Positions 57,242 through 64,000 of a stretch of 64,000 bases of DNA are shown in pieces. Where the stretch lies: NCBI GenBank assembly GCA_963720885.1, contig CAVRGW010000006.1, forward strand, positions 124,001-188,000, given 5' to 3'. Under the pieces are notes generated by a model that was not told the origin of the DNA, ran no database searches, and was given only the letters and a program-made list of their open reading frames with translations. This DNA is from DATLLN01 sp963720885 (GTDB lineage Bacteria; Actinomycetota; Thermoleophilia; Gaiellales; JAICJC01). Position numbers and translations under genes: made by a program. How positions within the stretch are numbered: position 1 is the first letter of the stretch; each line of letters opens with the position of its first letter.

Positions 57242-58420
57242 TCAGTTGAGCGGCACCGTGACGAGGCCCGCCAGACGCCGGTAGACGGCGAAGAAGTCGC
57301 GGTCGTCGGGAACCAGGTAGCGGCTTGGCGGCTGCTGGTAGTTCGGCACCACCCGCACCGGGTCGAGCCCGCCGTGGTGGCGGTAGGTGATCAGCGTCGG
57401 CCATTCCGGGTTGATGTCGAGCTGCATCGCGCGCACCGCGCCCGCCCGCTGGAGGATCTGCGCGAGCGTCGTCACCGTCTGATAGTCGGCGGCGACGTAG
57501 ATCAGGTTGCCGTGCCGGTCGATCCCGGCCCCGGTGCGCCACACGCGCACCGCGTTTCCGAGCGTGTAGCCCCACTGCGAGCTGTCGTTCAGCGCCGGGT
57601 TGAGGCGCCCATGGTCGATGATCAGCGGCAGGCTCTGACGCGCGAACGCGACCTGCGCGCCCGCGGCGGGGCCGCCATGCCACGCCGTCACGTCGACGCG
57701 GCCGTCGCGGTAACCGATCAGCGTCGCCAGCCCGGCCTTCAGCGGCTCATACGAGCGCCCGTTGATCGACGACCCGTTGCTGCCGTCCCGGTAGATGAAG
57801 CCGCCGTTGAACGTCGCCAGGAGACGCCAGCGTTGGTCGTAGGGCACCATCATCGGGCCGCGCACGGGGGCGCTCGGCGGCTCGTAGCGGCCCGGGTACC
57901 AGGCGACCGAGGTGCGTGTGTGATCGAACCACGCCACATAGGCGACAATGCGCGGATAGTCGGTCTCGGTGCGGAAGGTCGTCACCAGCACCGGCGGGCG
58001 CCCACGCACCAGCGGGCCGGTGCCCCTCCAGATGCCTTCGCCCGGCAGCGGATGCGAGAACACCGGCGTGATCGGCCGCGGCAGCTGTGCCGAGCGGTGG
58101 TGCACCCTCGTCTTCGCCGCCGCGCCGACGCCGACCTTCGGCAGCTTGGTCAGCTGCGGGCCGCCCTTGTCCGGCGCCTTCCAGCTGTAGTAGTAGTGCT
58201 CGACCTCGTCGACCAGCCAGTTGCCGTGGTGCGCTCGCAGCCATTCGACGCTGCGAGGCCAGAGCGGCAGGCTTGAGGGCTGCATCATGGTGGTCGCGTA
58301 CGAGTAGGCCGGTACCAGCAGTACCAGCGCCGCCACCGCCGCGATCAGCCCGCGGCGCCGACGGCGGCCCCGGCGCCGGCGAGGGACGCGAGTCGCGGCG
58401 CCGGCAGGGTCCGATCCCAT
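57242..58420 (-). CDS. Phosphodiester-glycosidase-like secreted protein
   Basis: A 392-residue protein with an Arg-rich cytoplasmic start, one membrane or signal helix (LIAAVAALVLLVPAYSYA), and a large outer domain. ATFNGGFIYRDGSNGSSINGR and QLDINPEWPTLITYRHH are the pattern of the NAGPA-type phosphodiester glycosidase fold found in bacterial wall and exopolysaccharide proteins. The catalytic role here is inferred. Convergent with the kinase gene (83-base gap), divergent from the proS leader. Confidence 0.75.
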   Translation of the reverse strand: MGSDPAGAATRVPRRRRGRRRRRGLIAAVAALVLLVPAYSYATTMMQPSSLPLWPRSVEWLRAHHGNWLVDEVEHYYYSWKAPDKGGPQLTKLPKVGVGAAAKTRVHHRSAQLPRPITPVFSHPLPGEGIWRGTGPLVRGRPPVLVTTFRTETDYPRIVAYVAWFDHTRTSVAWYPGRYEPPSAPVRGPMMVPYDQRWRLLATFNGGFIYRDGSNGSSINGRSYEPLKAGLATLIGYRDGRVDVTAWHGGPAAGAQVAFARQSLPLIIDHGRLNPALNDSSQWGYTLGNAVRVWRTGAGIDRHGNLIYVAADYQTVTTLAQILQRAGAVRAMQLDINPEWPTLITYRHHGGLDPVRVVPNYQQPPSRYLVPDDRDFFAVYRRLAGLVTVPLN

Positions 58421-58490
58421 ATCGCCACGCTAGCGGCAGATTCTGAGAGCCCCTTCATGGTGCAGGTCGGTCCCAGCCGGCGGGTGCTGG

Positions 58491-58496
58491 TACGCT
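58491..58496 (+). promoter_or_regulatory. -10 element of a leaderless promoter for the proS leader peptide
   Basis: TACGCT ends 6 bases before the GTG at 58503, the spacing expected when transcription begins at the start codon. No good -35 is visible. Together with the short reading frame that follows, it suggests a transcribed leader ahead of proS. Confidence 0.5.
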
Positions 58497-58502
58497 TGTC
58501 GC

Positions 58503-58574
58503 GTGACGCAGCGACGCGACATCACCCGCACTCGCGGCCCGGTCGTCGTCGTGCTGCCGCGCATCCCGGCCTAG
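58503..58574 (+). CDS. Probable leader peptide of proS (23 residues)
   Basis: A GTG-started frame whose last half reads RGPVVVVLPRIPA before TAG. It holds three Pro codons in its last 11 positions plus a run of four Val. A hairpin begins at its stop codon. This is the layout of ribosome-mediated attenuators, in which slow decoding of a scarce charged tRNA changes the fold downstream. Pro content fits the next gene, prolyl-tRNA synthetase; the Val/Leu/Ile run would instead fit branched-chain amino-acid control. Confidence 0.5.
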   Translation: MTQRRDITRTRGPVVVVLPRIPA

Positions 58575-58603
58575 GCGTTCCCGGCCTAGCGCCCCGGAAC
58601 GCC
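58574..58603 (+). promoter_or_regulatory. Hairpin between the leader peptide and proS
   Basis: GGCGTTCC (58574-58581) pairs with GGAACGCC (58596-58603) across a 14-base loop. The 5' arm starts at the last base of the leader stop codon, so a ribosome at the end of the leader would block it. A 10-base direct repeat (CCCGGCCTAG at 58565 and 58580) could allow alternative pairings. Confidence 0.5.
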
Positions 58604-58635
58604 GTGACGAACGCTCGCCTCGTCAACGCCGACAG

Positions 58636-60072
58636 ATGGATGCGAACATGAGCACGCTGCCTTCAATCGAGAACGACTTTCCCGCCTGGTATGCCGAGGT
58701 CGTGCGGCGGGCCGGCCTGGCCGAGAACGCGGCCGTGCGCGGGATGATGGTGATCAAGCCGTACGGCTACGCGATCTGGGAGCTGCTCCAGCGCGAGATG
58801 GACGATCGCATCAAAGCAACGGGGCACGAGAACTTCTACTTCCCGATGCTGATCCCGGCGTCCGTGCTGGCGAAGGAGGCAGACCTGGTCGAGGGCTTCG
58901 CTCCGGAGGTGGCGGTGGTGACGGAGGCCGGCGGCTCGAAGCTGGAGGAGCCGCTGGTGCTGCGGCCCACGTCGGAGGCGGTGATCTGGAACACGTACGG
59001 TCGCTGGCTGCAGTCCTACCGGGACCTGCCCCTGCTCTACAACCAGTGGGGGAATGCGGTGCGGTGGGAGCTGCGGCCACGGCTGTTCCTGCGTACGAGC
59101 GAGTTCCTGTGGCAGGAGGGCCACACCGCCCATGAGACGGAACAGGAGGCGGTGGCGGAGTGCCTGCGGATCCTGCATGAGGTCTACGCCGACACTCAGC
59201 GGTCGGTGCTGGCCATGCCCGCGCTGCTGGGGCGAAAGAGCGCCGCGGAGCGGTTCCCCGGCGCGCGGGAGACGTTTACCACCGAGGCAATGATGGGCGA
59301 CCGAAAGGCGCTGCAGGCGGCCACCGCGCACTACCTGGGCGACGAGTTCGCCCGCGCGTACGAGGTCACCTACACAGGGCGAGACGGCGCGGAGCACCAT
59401 CCGTACGCGGCGTCGTGGGGCGCGACCACGCGGCTCGTGGGCGCGGTGATCATGATGCACGGAGACGAACGCGGCCTGCGGCTGCCACCGGCGGTGGCGC
59501 CACACCAGGTGGTGTTGATCCCGATCCAGCCGGGCGAGGAACGGGTGCTGGAGGCGGCGCACGCGCTGGCGGCAGAGCTACGGGCAGCTGGCATCAGGGT
59601 GAAGCTGGACGACCGCGATCACGTCCGTCCCGGCGCCAAGTTCTTCGAGTGGGAGCTGAAGGGCGCGCCGATCCGCATCGAGCTCGGTAAGCGCGAGCTG
59701 GCCGGCGGCGAGGTATCGGTGGCTCGGCGCGATCGCGAGCAGCGCGAGCGGCTGCCCCTCGACGGGTTGGCCGGGCGGGTGCAGGAGCTGCTGGGCGAGA
59801 TCCACCAGGAGCTGTACGACCGAGCCGCCGCGCACCTGGCGGCGAACACGCGGCGCCTGGACGATCGCGCCGAGCTGATCGCGTACCTGAAGGCCGGCAG
59901 CGGCTTCGCGGTGACGGCGTGGTGCGGCTCGCCGGGTTGCGAGGCGGCGGTCAAGGCGGAGACGTCGGCGACGCTCCGCTGCCTGCCGCTCGAGCCCGAG
60001 GATCCCGGCGCCTCCTGTGCCGTCTGCGGGCGGCCCGGCGCCGAGACCGCCACCTGGGGCCAGGCGTACTGA
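58636..60072 (+). CDS. proS: Prolyl-tRNA synthetase, archaeal/eukaryote-like short type
   Basis: Charges tRNA-Pro. The 478 residues have class II motifs (RPTSEAVIWNTYGRWL; RTSEFLWQEGHTAH; late ELKGAPIRIELGKRE) and a C-terminal Cys region (AWCGSPGC, CAVCG) that probably binds zinc. It lacks the inserted editing domain of the ~570-residue bacterial type. Two starts are possible, ATG 58636 and ATG 58648 (STLPSIEND); neither has a clear ribosome-binding site. Confidence 0.95.
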   Translation: MDANMSTLPSIENDFPAWYAEVVRRAGLAENAAVRGMMVIKPYGYAIWELLQREMDDRIKATGHENFYFPMLIPASVLAKEADLVEGFAPEVAVVTEAGGSKLEEPLVLRPTSEAVIWNTYGRWLQSYRDLPLLYNQWGNAVRWELRPRLFLRTSEFLWQEGHTAHETEQEAVAECLRILHEVYADTQRSVLAMPALLGRKSAAERFPGARETFTTEAMMGDRKALQAATAHYLGDEFARAYEVTYTGRDGAEHHPYAASWGATTRLVGAVIMMHGDERGLRLPPAVAPHQVVLIPIQPGEERVLEAAHALAAELRAAGIRVKLDDRDHVRPGAKFFEWELKGAPIRIELGKRELAGGEVSVARRDREQRERLPLDGLAGRVQELLGEIHQELYDRAAAHLAANTRRLDDRAELIAYLKAGSGFAVTAWCGSPGCEAAVKAETSATLRCLPLEPEDPGASCAVCGRPGAETATWGQAY

Positions 60073-60474
60073 CGGATCCAGTGCCGGCCGCGGTCACGCT
60101 TCCATGGCCGGCGCGACGCAGTCCGAAACGCTCCCGGGGGCAACACCGGTGCAACGCGCCGCTGTTGTGCGTGCGCTCCAGTGATGCTCAGGCTGATCTC
60201 CAGAACATCAACCCCGATGATGGCCAAGCGCCAAAGCCCGCCAGGTAGGCATCGCCGTCGATACCCCGCTCTCCCGGGAGTCCTTCCAACCGACCGTGGT
60301 CGGCGTCCTGATGCGCATGTACGACTCGGCCCGCAACCATTGGTAGGGGAGTCGTTTCGGCCCACCCCTCAGACGGGGGATGCCGAGCCGGATCGAGGAT
60401 GGGACGATCTGGCCAACCGAAACCAGGAGCGTCGTGCACGACGAACGAACCATCGTTGCTGATCACGCCCTCTG
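60073..60474. other. 402-base stretch without a recognised gene
   Basis: The sequence between proS and the next gene shows frames on both strands, none with a convincing start and bias. One plus-strand frame (about 60238-60348) reads VGIAVDTPLSRESFQPTVVG and stops at TAG but has no start codon and an upstream stop, so it may be a gene remnant. Confidence 0.4.
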
Positions 60475-60795
60475 ATGCTGGGCTGGTACGACCGCCGGCA
60501 GATGCGCCTGCTGTACGACAGCCTGCCCAAGGACAGCGCGATGTCCAACCTGGGCGACGGCTTCAGCCGCCGCCAGTGGGACGCCCTGAACGAGCTGGCC
60601 CGGCGGGACGGCTTCCGCCTGGAGTGCGTGGCCTACAGCGGTGTGCCGGACTACCAACTGTTACCGATCCTGCCGCCCCTGGACACGGCCGCCCTGGCCG
60701 ACCCGAGCAGCTGGCGCGGCCCCGAGTGCGGAGCGCCGATGGAGCAAGTGAACAGGGACGACTGGAAGTGCACCGTGTGTCCGTACACCCAATGA
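60475..60795 (+). CDS. Hypothetical protein with degenerate C-terminal zinc ribbon
   Basis: 106 residues, unrecognised. The body (LYDSLPKDSAMSNLGDGFSR, QWDALNELARRDGFRLECVA) looks folded and codon bias is good. The C-terminus has GPECGAPM then WKCTVCPYTQ, a zinc-ribbon shape with the first Cys of the pair absent. The region upstream (60361-60474) has no clear promoter. Confidence 0.6.
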   Translation: MLGWYDRRQMRLLYDSLPKDSAMSNLGDGFSRRQWDALNELARRDGFRLECVAYSGVPDYQLLPILPPLDTAALADPSSWRGPECGAPMEQVNRDDWKCTVCPYTQ

Positions 60796-60875
60796 ATACT
60801 CGGGGACCGATGTTGGGGGCCTGACATGCCGCAGCTCCCCAGTTCGGCGGATAGCAACTCCGCTATCGAGTCGCG

Positions 60876-61358
60876 CTAAGCGGAGTCGAACAGATGTCGC
60901 TCAGCAACGCTTGGCGTCTCGAACGTCGCCGCCCAGATCGCCAACTGCTCGGCGCTGATCTCAGCGGTGGTGTGAGATGCGTCGGCATAGCGCTTTGCGC
61001 TGCGCCGCACCAGCTCGTCCAACTCGACGTCCAGGACGTGCAGCTCCACCCGCACACCCTGCCCCCGTGCGCGCAGGCGAAGTGCATCACGTTCTTCCCG
61101 GCTCCACAGGCCGAAGTCGAGAATGCAGCTGCGCCCGGCGGCCAACAGCTCGAAGGCCAGCTCGATCAGCTGGGCTTCCACGCGGACGCGCAGCTGATCG
61201 TCGTACAGGTCACCGCCGAGCGCCAACACCCACTCGTCTTTGGTGAAGCGCTGCGCGTCCCGCTCGACCGCCAGGCCGCGAGCCAGCGTGGTCTTTCCCG
61301 ATCCGGGAAGCCCGCAGGTCAGGTGCAGTGTTGGTTCGCGGCCGGCGTGGGGGCGCAT
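60876..61358 (-). CDS. P-loop kinase-like ATPase (AAA_33 type)
   Basis: 160 residues. CGLPGSGKTTLARGLA is a Walker A motif; FTKDEWVLALGGDLY and CILDFGLWSREERDALR follow the pattern of small zeta-toxin/chloramphenicol-phosphotransferase-like kinases, which phosphorylate small molecules or nucleic-acid ends. The substrate is unknown. The gene stands alone, 55 bases after the end of the DUF6994-like gene on the same strand. Confidence 0.82.
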   Translation of the reverse strand: MRPHAGREPTLHLTCGLPGSGKTTLARGLAVERDAQRFTKDEWVLALGGDLYDDQLRVRVEAQLIELAFELLAAGRSCILDFGLWSREERDALRLRARGQGVRVELHVLDVELDELVRRSAKRYADASHTTAEISAEQLAIWAATFETPSVAERHLFDSA

Positions 61359-61413
61359 CAGACCAGACTAGAGCCTGCACGGGCCGCCGTCACACCCTCT
61401 TCCTACAGGGGTG

Positions 61414-61784
61414 TCAGTACCCCCAGGCGCACCTTTTCGCGGCCGGCCACTCGGTCCACTGCGCCAGGATGGTCGATCGCCCACGGTCGTGATCGGCGAT
61501 CCGGCGGTTGCGCGATTCGATGAACTCAATCGCGCGTTCGCGTACCCGCGGTACGCGTCGACGGTTGCCGGCAGCGGAGACGTAGTGAAGTCCTCGAACG
61601 GCGTGAAGAACTTGACCGTGGATGTGGTCTCGGGCGCGAAGAACTCCGGGTACCGGGCAAGCGCGGGACTGAGAACACCGGTCGGGCTGGGCTCGCCGAG
61701 GTAGTACCGGCGAACGCACTCCAGTGTCAGATCGAATCGGTCAGCGATGCTCCGATCGAATCCACGCGCACCGTTTATCGTCAT
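61414..61784 (-). CDS. DUF6994-like protein (frameshifted near 61545-61552)
   Basis: From the ATG at 61782-61784 the first frame reads MTINGARGFDRSIADRFDLT and continues to ATVDAYRGY; the second continues RERAIEFIESRNRRIADHD to AKRCAWGY at 61414. FDxSIADRFDLTLECVRRYY-type starts and RNRRI-type ends are what I recall of a small family of unknown function (DUF6994), so the halves belong together. Here one base seems to be missing rather than added. Confidence 0.65.
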
Positions 61785-61879
61785 CGCGCCATCGACCTTG
61801 TTGCTCGGCCAGATCACCGAGACGCCGTTTTGGGCCTTATCCGCCCGAACCCTGGAACGGTTGAGACGAACTACCGCAG

Positions 61880-61953
61880 TAGCGGAGGAGGGACTCGAAC
61901 CCCCGACACGCGGATTATGATTCCGCTGCTCTAACCGACTGAGCTACTCCGCC
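61880..61953 (-). tRNA. tRNA-Met (CAT), elongator type
   Basis: A 74-base cloverleaf on the minus strand: acceptor GGCGGAG/CTCCGCT, D arm with AGTCGGTTAGAGC, anticodon stem-loop GCGGA-ATCATAA-TCCGC (anticodon CAT), T arm GGGGG-TTCGAGT-CCCTC. The ATCATAA loop fits elongator tRNA-Met; initiator features (three G-C pairs in the anticodon stem) are absent. Ile2 identity cannot be excluded. The gene does not encode CCA. Confidence 0.93.
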
Positions 61954-61993
61954 AGGAGGGCAGATCTTAGCTCAGCGGCCCGTCGCTTCGGGC

Positions 61994-63022
61994 TCAGCCG
62001 AGCCAGCGGTCGAGCACGTCGACGCAGCCGGCGATGGCGTCCAGGTGGGCGATCTCGAAGCCGTGCGTGTTCTCGGTTGCGACGCCCAGGCAGGCGGTGC
62101 GCCCGACCCGGCCGGTGCCCAGCACCTTCGACGCGTCTGAGCCGTAGCGGCTGACCACGACCTGGCGCACCGGGCGGCCGACCGCGGCCGCAGCATCCTC
62201 CAGCTCGGCCGACAGCCCGTCGTCCAGCGGGCCGTTGCTGTCGCCGCGGATGATCACCGGGAACGGCCCCGGCTCGAGGCCGTACTCGTCGGCGACCGGC
62301 ACCACCTCCAGCGCCAGCAGCGCCTCGGCATCAGTCCGCCGGGCGTACCACTGCGCGCCATGGCAGCCGATCTCCTCGCGGGCGGTGAACACGAGGTCGA
62401 CGTCATGGGGCGGCGAGAGCCGCTGGGCGAGCAGGAGCAGCGCGGCCACCGCAGCGCGGTCGTCCAGCGCGTAGGCGGCGACGTACTCGCCCTCGGCCCC
62501 CAGGCGCACCGGGGGCTTGCGGGCGCGGGTCGGCACGACGCGCGATCCGGGCACGACGCCCGCCTCGGCGAGCGCGGCCGGCGCGAGCTTCGTCTCCACC
62601 CAGGCGTCACGCCAGCGAAGCGGCGTGTCGTCGAGCTGCTTGCGCTGCGGCGACTCCTCGGACACGTGGCGGGCGCCGAACGACAGCACGCCGAGCACCG
62701 AGGCATGCCGTCCCAGCACGTCGACCGGCCCCTCGCCCCAGATCCACGGGTGAGCGTCGCCCAGCGTCTGGCAATACAGCCGCCCTTCGTCGCCGACCCG
62801 CTTGACCAGCGCGCCGATCTCATCCTTGTGGGCGAGCACCGCGCGCAGCGGCCCAGGCTCCCGGCCGGGAACGCGCAGCACGATGTTGCCACCGCCGTCA
62901 ACCACCGGCGCACCGAACGCCGCCAGCCGCTCCAGCAGCAACGCGTCGATCTCGTCCTCGACGCCGCTCGGCGAGTGACATTCGGCGAGCGCGGACAGGG
63001 TGGCGAAGACCGCGTCCCTCAC
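61994..63022 (-). CDS. M42-family metallo-aminopeptidase
   Basis: A 342-residue zinc/cobalt aminopeptidase of the M42 (glutamyl aminopeptidase/endoglucanase M) family. Metal ligands are visible in VLAHKDEIGALV (His, Asp), YALDDRAAVAAL (Asp), FTAREEIGCHGA (Glu pair) and ENTHGFEI (His). The GTG at 63020-63022 (RDAVFATLSALAECHSPSG) is the family-like start; the frame is open far upstream. It diverges from the ABC genes 21 bases away. Confidence 0.88.
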   Translation of the reverse strand: MRDAVFATLSALAECHSPSGVEDEIDALLLERLAAFGAPVVDGGGNIVLRVPGREPGPLRAVLAHKDEIGALVKRVGDEGRLYCQTLGDAHPWIWGEGPVDVLGRHASVLGVLSFGARHVSEESPQRKQLDDTPLRWRDAWVETKLAPAALAEAGVVPGSRVVPTRARKPPVRLGAEGEYVAAYALDDRAAVAALLLLAQRLSPPHDVDLVFTAREEIGCHGAQWYARRTDAEALLALEVVPVADEYGLEPGPFPVIIRGDSNGPLDDGLSAELEDAAAAVGRPVRQVVVSRYGSDASKVLGTGRVGRTACLGVATENTHGFEIAHLDAIAGCVDVLDRWLG

Positions 63023-63043
63023 GACGTGGCAGGCTACAGCACC

Positions 63044-63953
63044 ATGAGCTCGCGGACGCCCGCGATCGAGACGACCGGCCTCTCCAAGACCTACGGCGGA
63101 GATGTGCGGGCGCTGGTGGGCGTCGACCTGCGCGTCGAGCAGGGCGAGGTGTTCGGATTCCTCGGGCCGAACGGCGCGGGCAAGAGCACGCTGATCCGCA
63201 TCCTGCTCGACCTGCTGCGGCCGACCGCCGGCAGGGCCTCCCTGCTCGGCGTGGACAGCCGGGCGGCGGGCGGTGCGGCCCGCAAGGCGGTGGGCTACCT
63301 GCCAGGCGACCTGCGGCTGTGGCCGCGGTCGACCGGACACGCGCAGCTGGCGTCGCTCGCCGCGCTGCGGGGCGGCGACCACGAGCGCGAGATCGCGGCA
63401 CTGGCCGACCGCCTGGGCGCGCAGCTCGACCGGCCGGTACGCGATCTCTCCAAGGGCAACCGGCAGAAGATCGGCCTGATCCAGGCGTTCATGCATCGCC
63501 CCAGCCTGGCCGTCCTGGACGAACCGACAAGCGGACTCGACCCGCTCGTCCAGGAGTCGTTCCGGGCGCTGGCCCGGGAGACAGCGGCGGATGGCCGCAC
63601 GGTGTTCCTGTCATCGCACTCGCTGGACGAGGTGCAGCACGTGGCGACCCGGATCGGCATCATCCGCGCCGGCCGGCTGGTGGCGGTCGAGGCGGTCGAG
63701 ACGCTGCTCGCCCGCAGCGTCCGCCACATGCGCCTGACCTTCGCCGCCGCCGTCGACTCGGCCGAGTTCGCCGGACTGCCGGGGGTGCAGTCGGCGGAGC
63801 GGCGACGGCGTGACCGTCCGGCTCTCGGTGCGCGGGTCGGCCGACGCGGTGGTCAAACATGCGGCGCGTCACGAGGTGCTCGACGTCGTCTCGGAGCCTG
63901 CCGACCTCGAGGAGATCTTTCTGTCCTACTACGAGGGCCAGCCCGATGCCTGA
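63044..63953 (+). CDS. ABC-2-type transporter ATP-binding protein (frameshifted near 63797-63802)
   Basis: ATPase of an exporter. The first frame has Walker A GPNGAGKS, the signature LSKGNRQKIGLIQAF and Walker B with LAVLDEPTSGLDP, followed by SSHSLDEVQHVA. The end continues in the next frame (GDGVTVRLSVRGSADAVVKH through DLEEIFLSYYEGQ) to the TGA at 63951. One extra base near 63800 explains the break. The frame overlaps the next gene by 8 bases. Confidence 0.85.
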
Positions 63954-64000
63954 GCTGCTGCGCCGGGCGCTCGCCGACCGGTCTCGGGCGTTGGCCGGAT
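63946..64000 (+). CDS. ABC-2-type permease, N-terminus only
   Basis: Starts ATG at 63946 inside the end of the ATPase gene and runs off the window (PELLRRALADRSRALAG visible). An Arg-rich start of this kind is usual for ABC-2 permeases paired with such an ATPase. Identification rests mainly on context. Confidence 0.5.
   Translation, partial: MPELLRRALADRSRALAG

Noticed and set aside
60188..60466. A 92-residue minus-strand frame with a MOSC-like phrase (GERGIDGDAYLAG)
   Set aside because: The match is short, the rest of the frame has no domain pattern, and there is no ribosome-binding site.

Overview
The window is high-GC bacterial DNA, most likely from an actinobacterium of the class Thermoleophilia (Gaiellales/Solirubrobacterales relatives). 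This rests on very high GC in third codon positions, many GTG/TTG starts, several apparently leaderless genes, a zinc-type S14, actinobacterial-style RpoB and RpoC, and a membrane-sensor family (42194-43462) that I associate with this class. Placement is by recognition, not by a search.

Left half (1-40773). The minus strand carries the translation and transcription core in its ancestral order, read from right to left: rpmG-secE-nusG-rplK-rplA-rplJ-rplL, rpoB-rpoC, then rpsL-rpsG-fusA-tuf joined directly to the S10 and spc ribosomal clusters (rpsJ-rplC-D-W-B-rpsS-rplV-rpsC-rplP-rpmC-rpsQ-rplN-X-E-rpsN-rpsH-rplF-rplR-rpsE, the last cut by the window edge). Two blocks interrupt this order. Between rplL and rpoB lie an NlpC/P60 peptidase, a complete oligopeptide ABC transporter (oppACBDF type) and a lipoprotein. 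Between rpoC and rpsL lie a secreted alpha/beta hydrolase, a large cyclase-ATPase-TPR signalling protein, an M15-type lipoprotein peptidase and a polytopic membrane protein. S3 and L22 have long low-complexity C-terminal tails, and RpoC has a large N-terminal insertion built from two similar repeats.

Right half (40774-64000). This is accessory DNA: an LppX-like lipoprotein, a YCII-like protein, a 7TM-type sensor protein, two MFS transporters, a small secreted protein divergent from a NarL-type two-component system with a DevR-box-like palindrome between them, a CadC-type metal sensor with two cation diffusion facilitators, and a redox operon (two small exported proteins, ApbE flavin transferase, ferric-reductase-like membrane protein, 3Fe-4S ferredoxin, FAD reductase). 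The redox operon is divergent from an OmpR-type two-component system whose promoter carries three 11-bp-phased direct repeats. Further right are a phosphodiester-glycosidase-like protein, proS preceded by a probable leaderless leader peptide, a P-loop kinase, a tRNA-Met(CAT), an M42 aminopeptidase and the start of an ABC export system.

Sequence quality. At least seven genes are broken by a single-base frameshift, including fusA and rplL, which cannot normally be lost. Six of the seven look like one extra base. This points to assembly or sequencing error rather than gene decay, so these genes are annotated as intact loci with an indel.
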